Below are positions 34,632 to 41,894 of a stretch of DNA of 64,000 bases, piece after piece. The notes beneath the pieces are model-generated. The model was not told the origin of the DNA, made no database searches, and saw nothing but the letters and a program-made list of their open reading frames with translations. Position numbers and translations under genes: made by a program. The stretch is taken from NCBI RefSeq assembly GCF_003385495.1, contig NZ_QNUH01000001.1:473608-537607 (forward strand), in the 5' to 3' direction. The stretch's first letter is position 1. Every line of letters begins with the position of its first letter. This DNA comes from Chryseobacterium elymi. GTDB taxonomy: Bacteria; Bacteroidota; Bacteroidia; Flavobacteriales; Weeksellaceae.

Positions 34632-35107
34632 AGCTTTTAAACATTTTCTACGGAACCATTAAAACAAAACTTTTTGAAAACTTTCCCCCAACCCACTCAT
34701 CCACTAACCAACAATTTTTCTCTCTTTAAAAAAAAGAATAATGTAGTTGTTGTTGAGTATTGTTAGTTTAGGGGATAAGTTTTAACAAAATAATTGGTAA
34801 CAAATAATTTTTATTCAATTCATATTTAATTCACATTGTAAAATATTGTAAATCTGCTTTTTCACAGACTTACCAACAGATGTGAGTAACTTTCCCACAA
34901 ACCCGGTATTAGTAATTTTTTTATGGAAAAACTTTGGATTAAGTGAAGAAAAGATTTTGAAAATTGTGGTTAAAATTTTCAAGTACATTTTCCATTACGA
35001 AATAAATTCATCTTTAAAAATAGAAAGTTGGAAAAAGTTTTCCACAGTTATTCACATAGCTTTTCACAAATTACTATGGATTAACTAACAGACTTTGTTA
35101 TTATTCT

Positions 35108-35115
35108 TACCTTTG
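35108..35115 (+). promoter_or_regulatory. Putative -7 box for rpiB
   Basis: TACCTTTG matches TAnnTTTG, 38 bases before the rpiB ATG. Confidence 0.4.
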
Positions 35116-35153
35116 TCATGAAATAAAATCTAAAAAGACTTAATACAGGTATT

Positions 35154-35588
35154 ATGAAAAGAAAAATAGCTATTGCTGCAGACCATGCAGGCTATGAATA
35201 CAAGGAGATTGTTAAGAACTATCTTTCAGAACGATTTGATGTTCAGGATTTTGGCACGTTTTCCACAGACAGTGTGGATTATCCGGACTTTGTTCACCCT
35301 GCTGCAACATCAGTTGAAAACGGAGAAAATGAATTGGGAATATTAATCTGCGGAAGCGGAAACGGAGTCCAGATCACAGCGAACAAACACCAGAAGATAA
35401 GATGTGCACTTTGCTGGATGCCGGAAATCGCAATACTGGCAAGACAGCATAATGATGCTAATATGATCTCTATGCCTGCAAGATTTATCTCTAAGGAAGT
35501 GGCTATAGAAATTGCTGAGAAATTTCTTTCCACAGATTTTGAAGGTGGAAGACACCAGAACAGAGTTGATAAAATTGCTGTCTGCTAA
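35154..35588 (+). CDS. rpiB: Ribose 5-phosphate isomerase B
   Basis: A 144-residue RpiB/LacAB-family enzyme that interconverts ribulose 5-phosphate and ribose 5-phosphate in the pentose phosphate pathway. The N-terminal motif IAADHAGYEYK and the active-site loop CGSGNGVQITANK are intact. NDANMISMPAR and the GGRHQNRVDKI end agree with the family. A terminator follows at 35595. Confidence 0.95.
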   Translation: MKRKIAIAADHAGYEYKEIVKNYLSERFDVQDFGTFSTDSVDYPDFVHPAATSVENGENELGILICGSGNGVQITANKHQKIRCALCWMPEIAILARQHNDANMISMPARFISKEVAIEIAEKFLSTDFEGGRHQNRVDKIAVC

Positions 35589-35594
35589 AATATA

Positions 35595-35622
35595 AAGGCC
35601 TGTAAATCAAATTGCAGGCCTT
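35595..35622 (+). terminator. Terminator after rpiB
   Basis: AAGGCCTG pairs with CAGGCCTT across a 12-base loop, followed by a T-rich stretch. Confidence 0.7.
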
Positions 35623-35785
35623 ATTTATTTTTTATTTTGTATCTTTGCAGCAGTTAATAGAAATTACCATTCTATTATTTCCATACCAAACCTGAAATAC
35701 TTAAAGATATTTATTCAAAGGTTTTTCTCCCCTCTTCTCCATATTTGTAGTAATTTTAACAGACTAAAGTTTCCATTATAAGTAA

Positions 35786-35914
35786 ATTGGAAGGAAAATT
35801 GATGCTGTTGAATTAATAAGAAAATATAAAAACAGTATCCATAAAGAGGTAATAATTCCTGAAAGTGATTTTATTGAAATGTCTCTTGATATGGAGGAAA
35901 AAAATAATAAATAG
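35786..35914 (+). pseudogene. Remnant of a small antitoxin-like protein gene
   Basis: An open stretch without a start codon encodes about 42 residues: KIDAVELIRKYKNSIHK, then EVIIPESDFIEMSLDMEEKN, and ends at TAG. It is preceded by an in-frame TAA. Its charged helical character and the size recall the C-terminal part of small toxin-antitoxin antitoxins; the relation is a guess. In the upstream frame, KLEGKL directly precedes, so a one-base deletion near 35800 may have broken the gene. Confidence 0.35.
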
Positions 35915-36021
35915 AAAGTTTTAATTCGTAATCTTATTTATTATTTTGAATTTAAAAACTCTACAGTTCAGAGATTTCAAAAACGGATTATTACAATAAC
36001 AACAATTAAATAACATTAAAA

Positions 36022-38175
36022 ATGCCAAGAAAAGGTAAATATATAAGCCATAAAAACGAACAGAAACTCATAGAGATCGGAAGACTGATCCTGCGTTTCA
36101 TGAATACCAATTCATCGAAGATCTATAATTATAAGCAGATCGCAGACGGAATAGAGTATAAAAATCCCCGCCAGAGAGAGCTGGTGATCCAGGCCCTTCA
36201 CAAACTTCAGGGTTCAGAAAAGATCAAAGAAGTGGAGAAAGGAAAATATATCATTAACCTGAAAATTGAGGGAACCCTGACAGGGACCATTGATTTCAAC
36301 CAGTCCGGCAATGCTTACGTTAGTGTAGAAGGAATAGAAGATGATATCTTTATTCACTCTAAGAATGTAAAAGATGCACTACAGGGAGATAAAGTCCTGA
36401 TTGTAACCTATCATTTCAAAGGAAAAAAACTGGAAGGTTCCGTACTGGAAGTGTTGGAAAGAACAAGAACAGAATTTGTAGGGACATTCCAGCTGGTTGC
36501 CCATAAAGATTTTGGATTTGTAGTTTGTGATAAAAAAACAATCAATACCGATATTTTTATTCCTAAAACTAAATTCGGAGGAGCAGAAAACGGCGATAAA
36601 GTTGTTGTAAAAATGACAGATTGGAAGCCTGGTGATAAAAATCCTGAGGGAGAAATTATTCAGGTGCTGGGAGCTCCCGGTGAGCACGAAACAGAGATCC
36701 ACTCTATTCTTGCAGAATACGGCCTTCCTTATGAATTTCCACAGGAGGTTGAGCTTGATGCGGATAAAATTGACAGAAGAATCACCGATGAAGAAGCTGC
36801 AAAGCGTTGGGATATGCGTAATATCTGTACGTTCACCATTGACCCTAAAGATGCAAAAGACTTTGATGATGCTCTTTCGATCAGGAAGCTGGAAAATGGT
36901 AACTGGGAAATTGGTGTACACATTGCCGATGTTTCTCATTATGTGGTTCCGGGAACGATCCTGGATGATGAAGCTTATAACAGAGCGACTTCGGTATACC
37001 TTGTAGACCGTGTAGTTCCGATGCTTCCGGAAGTTCTAAGTAACGATGTATGTTCACTTCGCCCTAATGAAGATAAATATACCTTCTCAGCAGTTTTCGA
37101 GCTGAATGATAAAGCGGAGATCCAGAAACAATGGTTCGGAAGAACAGTGATTCATTCAGACAGAAGATTTACTTACGAAGAAGCTCAGGAACGTATCGAA
37201 ACAGGCCAGGGAGACCTTGCAGAGGAAGTTAATACCCTTGACAGATTGGCTAAAATTATGCGTGATGAACGTGTCAGAAACGGAGCAATTACATTTGACA
37301 GAAGTGAAGTAAGATTCAATCTGGATGAAAATAACTCGCCGATCGGGGTATACTTTAAAATAAGTAAGGATTCCAATCACCTGATCGAAGAATTTATGCT
37401 TTTAGCTAATAAAAAGGTGTCTGAATTTGTTTCATTGAACAATAAAGGTGGTGTAACCAATAATACTTTTATTTACAGGGTCCACGATGATCCAAACCCT
37501 GCAAAACTGGAAGCATTAAGAGATTTTGTATCTACTTTCGGATATAAAATAAACCTTGACAATACCAAAAAAGTTGCAGAATCTTTAAACAAGCTTCTTT
37601 CTGATGTCAAAGGAAAAGGAGAAGAAAATATGATTGAAACGCTGGCCATGAGAAGTATGAGCAAGGCTATATATTCTACAGAACCTATCGGCCATTACGG
37701 TTTAGGTTTCGAATATTACAGCCACTTTACCTCTCCTATCCGACGTTATCCTGACCTTCTTGCCCACCGCCTTTTACAGCACTATCTTGACGGAGGAAAA
37801 TCTCCAAGCAAGCAGGAGTTGGAAGACAAAGCAAAACACTGCAGTTCTATGGAAAGACTGGCTGCTGACGCAGAAAGAGATTCCATCAAGTTCATGCAGG
37901 TGAAGTTTATGGAAAAACACCTTGGAGAAACATTTACAGGAGTTATTTCAGGTGTTGCAGAATTCGGCTTCTGGGTTGAAATCCCTGAAAATGGTGCCGA
38001 AGGTTTGATCAAATTAAGAGACCTTGTAGATGATTCATATTCATATGATGCAAAGACCCATGCCGTATATGGTAACAGAACGGGTAAAAAATATCAGTTA
38101 GGAGACCAGGTCCAAATCAAAGTAGTAAAAGCAAACCTTATTCAAAAGCAGTTAGACTTTAAGATTGTTGATTAA
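36022..38175 (+). CDS. rnr: Ribonuclease R
   Basis: A 717-residue 3'-5' exoribonuclease of the RNB family that degrades structured RNA. An N-terminal winged-helix/cold-shock part (about 1-230) is followed by the catalytic RNB domain with the metal-binding aspartates in TIDPKDAKDFDDALS (about residues 274-288), YLVDRVVPMLPE and the TSPIRRYPDLLAHRLL signature. A C-terminal S1 domain follows (about 630-717, FTGVISGVAEFGFWVE). Full length for Bacteroidota RNase R. ATG at 36022. Confidence 0.95.
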   Translation: MPRKGKYISHKNEQKLIEIGRLILRFMNTNSSKIYNYKQIADGIEYKNPRQRELVIQALHKLQGSEKIKEVEKGKYIINLKIEGTLTGTIDFNQSGNAYVSVEGIEDDIFIHSKNVKDALQGDKVLIVTYHFKGKKLEGSVLEVLERTRTEFVGTFQLVAHKDFGFVVCDKKTINTDIFIPKTKFGGAENGDKVVVKMTDWKPGDKNPEGEIIQVLGAPGEHETEIHSILAEYGLPYEFPQEVELDADKIDRRITDEEAAKRWDMRNICTFTIDPKDAKDFDDALSIRKLENGNWEIGVHIADVSHYVVPGTILDDEAYNRATSVYLVDRVVPMLPEVLSNDVCSLRPNEDKYTFSAVFELNDKAEIQKQWFGRTVIHSDRRFTYEEAQERIETGQGDLAEEVNTLDRLAKIMRDERVRNGAITFDRSEVRFNLDENNSPIGVYFKISKDSNHLIEEFMLLANKKVSEFVSLNNKGGVTNNTFIYRVHDDPNPAKLEALRDFVSTFGYKINLDNTKKVAESLNKLLSDVKGKGEENMIETLAMRSMSKAIYSTEPIGHYGLGFEYYSHFTSPIRRYPDLLAHRLLQHYLDGGKSPSKQELEDKAKHCSSMERLAADAERDSIKFMQVKFMEKHLGETFTGVISGVAEFGFWVEIPENGAEGLIKLRDLVDDSYSYDAKTHAVYGNRTGKKYQLGDQVQIKVVKANLIQKQLDFKIVD

Positions 38176-38239
38176 TTAAATCATAAAGTATAACTTTGTA
38201 TTAATGGGATGAAATCTTTTTCATTTAAAATACTATTGA

Positions 38240-38926
38240 ATGTTTGAACTTGTACTATCTGCTATTATCCTAGGATTTATGCTGAGCCTGGTTTTTATAG
38301 GACCTATTTTTTTCCTTTTAATTGAAACCAGCTTTACCAGAGGGCCAAGACATGCTTTGGCACTGGACCTCGGAGTTATTACGGCAGATTTATTATGCAT
38401 TGTTGCTGCGTATTATGCAAGTGCGGATATTGTTACTCTAATAGATAAACATCCCGGATTTTACAGGATTACTTCTATACTTATTTTTGTATATGGGATC
38501 GTCATGATGGTCACCAGGACCAAAATGCATATGCCGGGTGAAGAAAGAATCATTGGACAAAACTATTTCAAAACGTTTTTCAATGGTTTTTTCTTTAATC
38601 TTTTAAATGTGGGGGTTATTCTTTTCTGGCTGGTTACCGTAATCTCTGTAAGGAATCAATATCCTGATACCAGCAGTTTTATACTCTATGTGAGTATCGT
38701 CATCGGCACCTATTTGTGTATCGACCTGGCCAAAATATTCTTAGCAAAACAATTTCACGATAAACTTACCCAGAAGCTTGCCAACCAGATCAGAAGAATC
38801 GTTGGCGGGATTCTTATTGTTTTCAGTTTCTTCATCTTTCTACAGAGCTTTAAGAAATTTAATCAGTTCGACAGGCGTTTAGAAGAAGCTGAGAAAAAAG
38901 AAATCAAGTATCAAAAAACAGAATGA
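38240..38926 (+). CDS. LysE-family transporter
   Basis: A 228-residue inner-membrane protein with about six hydrophobic helices and the LysE/RhtB-like N-terminus (FIGPIFFLLIETSFTRGPRHAL), where GP and the small-residue pattern match the amino acid exporter family. The substrate is unknown. Its stop overlaps the ldcA start (ATGA), so the two are coupled. Confidence 0.8.
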   Translation: MFELVLSAIILGFMLSLVFIGPIFFLLIETSFTRGPRHALALDLGVITADLLCIVAAYYASADIVTLIDKHPGFYRITSILIFVYGIVMMVTRTKMHMPGEERIIGQNYFKTFFNGFFFNLLNVGVILFWLVTVISVRNQYPDTSSFILYVSIVIGTYLCIDLAKIFLAKQFHDKLTQKLANQIRRIVGGILIVFSFFIFLQSFKKFNQFDRRLEEAEKKEIKYQKTE

Positions 38927-39852
38927 AAAAAATAATATTTCCCAGAGCCCTTAAAAAAGGTTCTAAAATAGCTGTTATTTCCCCTGCCGGAGCTGTAGAT
39001 GTTTCTCAGCTTGAAAAAGGAATAGAAATGATTAAAAACAAAGGTTTTGAGCCTGTTCTTGGTGAGCACCTTTATACTAAATATTCAAATGGATATAATT
39101 ACGCCGGGACAGAACAGGAAAGAATTAAAGACATCAACTGGGCTTTGAATGATAAAGATGTTTCAGCAATTTGGGCTTCAAGGGGCGGTTATGGCTGCCA
39201 GCATCTGGTTCAGCATTTAAAGCTTAAAAATTTTACAGAAAACCCGAAATGGTATATAGGGTATTCCGACAATACCGTTATTCAAAGCTATTTATTGAAA
39301 AAAGGTTTTGCGTCTATCCACGGACAAACCATTAAGACGTCAAGCTTTGGAGTAACAGATGAAAGTTATGATCTGGTTTTTGATATTTTAAAAGGAAAAA
39401 CCCCTAAATATGCTTTAAAATCTCATAAGTTCAATAAAGCAGGTAATATTGAAGGGGAATTGGTTGGAGGTAATTTAGCTCTTATCTATGCCCTTCTGGG
39501 GACAAAATATTCCTTTGATTTCAAGGATAAGATTTTATTCATTGAAGATATCGGGGAAAACTTTTATGCCCTGGACAGAATGATCATGACCCTTGAATTA
39601 GCCGGAGTTTTCAATAAAATAAAAGGATTGATCGTTGGCGGGATGACCAATATGGGAGATGAAAAAGAGAATAAAAGCTACGAAAAAAGCTTTGATGAAT
39701 TTGCCTATAAACTGATCTCTGACAGAATTTCAAAATATAAATTCCCAACTGTTTTCGGATTTCCTAATGGACATATTAAAGATAACAGACCTTTAATCAT
39801 TGGAGGGAAAGTTAATATGAAGGTCGGAGATAAGGTTAAGATTGAGTTTTAA
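38923..39852 (+). CDS. LD-carboxypeptidase (peptidase family S66)
   Basis: A 309-residue cytoplasmic serine peptidase that removes the terminal D-Ala from muropeptide tetrapeptides during cell-wall recycling. Family motifs: IAVISPAGAV (residues 16-25), ASRGGYGCQHLV, the nucleophile Ser in YIGYSDNTV, the glutamate in FIEDIGE, and the histidine in FPNGHIKDNRPL. The ATG overlaps the stop of the LysE-type gene by four bases. Confidence 0.9.
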   Translation: MKKIIFPRALKKGSKIAVISPAGAVDVSQLEKGIEMIKNKGFEPVLGEHLYTKYSNGYNYAGTEQERIKDINWALNDKDVSAIWASRGGYGCQHLVQHLKLKNFTENPKWYIGYSDNTVIQSYLLKKGFASIHGQTIKTSSFGVTDESYDLVFDILKGKTPKYALKSHKFNKAGNIEGELVGGNLALIYALLGTKYSFDFKDKILFIEDIGENFYALDRMIMTLELAGVFNKIKGLIVGGMTNMGDEKENKSYEKSFDEFAYKLISDRISKYKFPTVFGFPNGHIKDNRPLIIGGKVNMKVGDKVKIEF

Positions 39853-39897
39853 TTAATATCACTGATATTTTCATTTTCAAACTCTCAAACTCAAAAG

Positions 39898-40269
39898 ATG
39901 GCAAATCATAATGATTTTGGTAAAATAGCAGAAGACCTTGCAGCTGAATATCTGCAGAAGAACGGCTATAGGATTGTTACGAGAAATTTTCGTTTTCAGA
40001 AAGCAGAGATCGACATCATTGCTGAAAAAGAAAATCTGATTATCATTGTTGAAGTAAAAGCACGTTCCACAGATGCTTTTATGCTGCCCCAGGAAGCGGT
40101 TACGAAAACAAAAATTAAGTCTATAGTTACGGCCGCTAACCATTATCTTGAAGAATTTAAAAGGAACAATGAAGTGAGATTTGATATTATTTCTGTCCTT
40201 CCTGATGAAAAAAAGAAACTCACAATTGAACATATAACCGATGCTTTTGAAGCATTTGATGCCAACTAA
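39898..40269 (+). CDS. YraN-family (UPF0102) nuclease-fold protein
   Basis: A 123-residue protein of the UPF0102 family with the restriction-endonuclease-like motif AEIDIIAEKENLIIIVEVKAR, whose D, E and K are the expected catalytic residues (about 38-57), and a conserved N-terminus (GKIAEDLAAEYLQKNGYRIV). The role in bacteria is not settled; a function in DNA or RNA repair is presumed. The gene lies 45 bases after ldcA. Confidence 0.85.
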   Translation: MANHNDFGKIAEDLAAEYLQKNGYRIVTRNFRFQKAEIDIIAEKENLIIIVEVKARSTDAFMLPQEAVTKTKIKSIVTAANHYLEEFKRNNEVRFDIISVLPDEKKKLTIEHITDAFEAFDAN

Positions 40270-40318
40270 AAAGTATAAAGTACTAAGTACTTTGTACAAT
40301 TATACATTTTACAATACA

Positions 40319-41068
40319 ATGAAAACAATACTCATCACCGGAGCCACTTCCGGAATAGGAAAATCCACTGCAGAACTTTTGGCCAGACAGGGAAACAGAG
40401 TTATTATCTGCGGAAGAAGAAATGAAGTTTTAGAAACCCTGAAGACCGAACTTTCTCTTTATACTGAAATACTTAGTTTAAAATTTGATGTAAGCAATCT
40501 TGAAGAGGTTGAACAAGCAATAAGTTCCCTGCCGGAAGATTGGAAAACTATTGATGTTCTTATCAATAATGCCGGAAATGCACACGGTTTAGATCCTCTT
40601 TCTGCCGGAAAGACAGATGATTGGGATTCTATGATTGATGGGAATGTAAAAGGACTTTTATATGTTTCCAAAATGATTATTCCTTCCATGAAAGACCGTA
40701 ATTCAGGACATATTGTAAATATTAGTTCAGTGGCAGCAAAGCAGACTTATGCCAACGGAGCTGTTTATTGTGCAACTAAAAAAGCAGTTGATGTAATTTC
40801 CGAAGGAATGCGTCTGGAACTTACTGAATTTGGCATTAAAGTGACCAATATTCAGCCGGGTGCTGTAGAGACAGACTTTTCTCTCGTAAGATTCAAAGGG
40901 GACAGTGAAAGAGCTTCTACTGTATATGCCGGCTATGAAGCTTTAAAAGCTGAAGATATCGCTGATGCTATTGCTTACTGTGTCAATGCTCCAAAACATG
41001 TTATGGTTTCAGATATGACCATTTATCCAAGTGCGCAGAGTGAGCCGAGAACGATATACAGAAAATAG
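40319..41068 (+). CDS. SDR-family oxidoreductase (YdfG-like)
   Basis: A 249-residue NAD(P)-dependent short-chain dehydrogenase. TGATSGIGK (residues 7-15), NNAG, the serine in ISSVAA, the YCATKKA motif (Tyr/Lys) and IQPGAVETDF are intact. The sequence resembles the YdfG group of 3-hydroxy acid or serine dehydrogenases, but the substrate is not certain. The reading frame is open from 40241, but I chose the ATG at 40319 (MKTILITGATSG). Confidence 0.88.
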   Translation: MKTILITGATSGIGKSTAELLARQGNRVIICGRRNEVLETLKTELSLYTEILSLKFDVSNLEEVEQAISSLPEDWKTIDVLINNAGNAHGLDPLSAGKTDDWDSMIDGNVKGLLYVSKMIIPSMKDRNSGHIVNISSVAAKQTYANGAVYCATKKAVDVISEGMRLELTEFGIKVTNIQPGAVETDFSLVRFKGDSERASTVYAGYEALKAEDIADAIAYCVNAPKHVMVSDMTIYPSAQSEPRTIYRK

Positions 41069-41120
41069 TTAAAATAAAGACATAAATTTGCAGAATATTC
41101 GGAAGCAATATTGCCTTTCG

Positions 41121-41128
41121 TAATTTTG
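41121..41128 (+). promoter_or_regulatory. Putative -7 box for tsaB
   Basis: TAATTTTG matches TAnnTTTG, 22 bases before the tsaB ATG. A second such box (TAAATTTG) lies at 41083-41090. Confidence 0.35.
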
Positions 41129-41150
41129 CCATCAGCTTAAAATAAAAGAG

Positions 41151-41843
41151 ATGAAAATTTTATATCTGGAAACCTCTTCTAAGAACTGCTCTGTAGCTGT
41201 TTCAGACAATGAAAAGCTTCTATGCCTGTGCGAAGAAGTTTCCGAAAACTATAAACAGTCTGAAAGTCTCCATACCTTTGTAGAATGGGCACTGGAAGGT
41301 GCGGGACTTAAGATGAAAGATATCCAAGCCGTTTCATTAGGAAAAGGGCCTGGTTCCTATACCGGATTAAGAATTGGGGCCGCTTCCGCAAAAGGTTTCT
41401 GCTATGGGCTGAAAATTCCCTTAATTGCAGTAAACTCTTTAGAAAGCATGGCAGAGCCTTTTTTAGGCAAAAACTATGATTATATAGTGCCATTGATCGA
41501 TGCGAGGAGAATGGAGGTTTATACAGCCGTTTATGACGGTGAAACAGGAAAAGAACTTTCATCAACCGAAGCTAAAATTTTGGATGAAGCTTCTTTCGAA
41601 GAATTTAAAGATAAAAAAGTGGTTTTTGTAGGAGACGGTGCAAAAAAAGCCAAAGAAATCCTGAATCTTCCGGATGCGGATTTTAAGGATGACATCTACC
41701 CTTCTGCACAATATCTGATCAAAAGAACCTTAGAAAAGATTAATCAAAAGGAATTTGAAGATATTGCCTACTTTGAGCCATTCTATCTCAAAGATTTCCA
41801 TGGAGTGAAGAAAAAGAAATCTTCAGATTCTATACGACCATAA
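41151..41843 (+). CDS. tsaB: tRNA threonylcarbamoyladenosine biosynthesis protein TsaB
   Basis: A 230-residue TsaB, the dimerisation partner of TsaD (with TsaE) in making t6A37 in tRNAs that read ANN codons. It belongs to the ASKHA/actin-like fold. The N-terminal strand is ILYLETSSKNCSVAV and the signature is GKGPGSYTGLRIGAASAKG (about residues 64-82). A bidirectional terminator follows. Confidence 0.92.
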   Translation: MKILYLETSSKNCSVAVSDNEKLLCLCEEVSENYKQSESLHTFVEWALEGAGLKMKDIQAVSLGKGPGSYTGLRIGAASAKGFCYGLKIPLIAVNSLESMAEPFLGKNYDYIVPLIDARRMEVYTAVYDGETGKELSSTEAKILDEASFEEFKDKKVVFVGDGAKKAKEILNLPDADFKDDIYPSAQYLIKRTLEKINQKEFEDIAYFEPFYLKDFHGVKKKKSSDSIRP

Positions 41844-41862
41844 AAAATAAGCAATTATATAT

Positions 41863-41891
41863 AAAAAGCGAAGAGTAAATCTTCGCTTTTT
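41863..41891. terminator. Bidirectional terminator between tsaB and sprE
   Basis: AAAAGCGAAGA and TCTTCGCTTTT form a perfect stem around GTAAA, with flanking A and T runs. Confidence 0.88.
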
Positions 41892-41894
41892 TAT

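Larger units (their letters stand above)
34600..35153. other. Candidate replication origin (oriC) between pgk and rpiB
   Basis: A 554-base AT-rich region without any gene, between divergent genes. It holds three 9-mers that fit the relaxed DnaA box TTWTNCACA on the plus strand: TTTTTCACA (34858-34866), TTTTCCACA (35038-35046) and TTATTCACA (35048-35056). Several further 9-mers have one mismatch (34827-34835, 34881-34889 reversed, 34891-34899, 34965-34973 reversed, 35060-35068). Two parS sites lie 3-5 kb to the left. This fits an origin, but function cannot be shown from sequence alone. Confidence 0.55.
35589..36021. other. Intergenic region, 433 bases, with a terminator and a gene remnant
   Basis: It contains the rpiB terminator, a TATCTTTG -7-like box (35640-35647), a short coding-like remnant (35786-35914) and the leader of rnr. 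No complete gene is visible. Confidence 0.4.

Noticed and set aside
35259..35267. TTTTCCACA inside rpiB as an additional DnaA box
   Set aside because: It matches the relaxed consensus but lies in a coding region outside the AT-rich cluster, so I do not count it as origin evidence.
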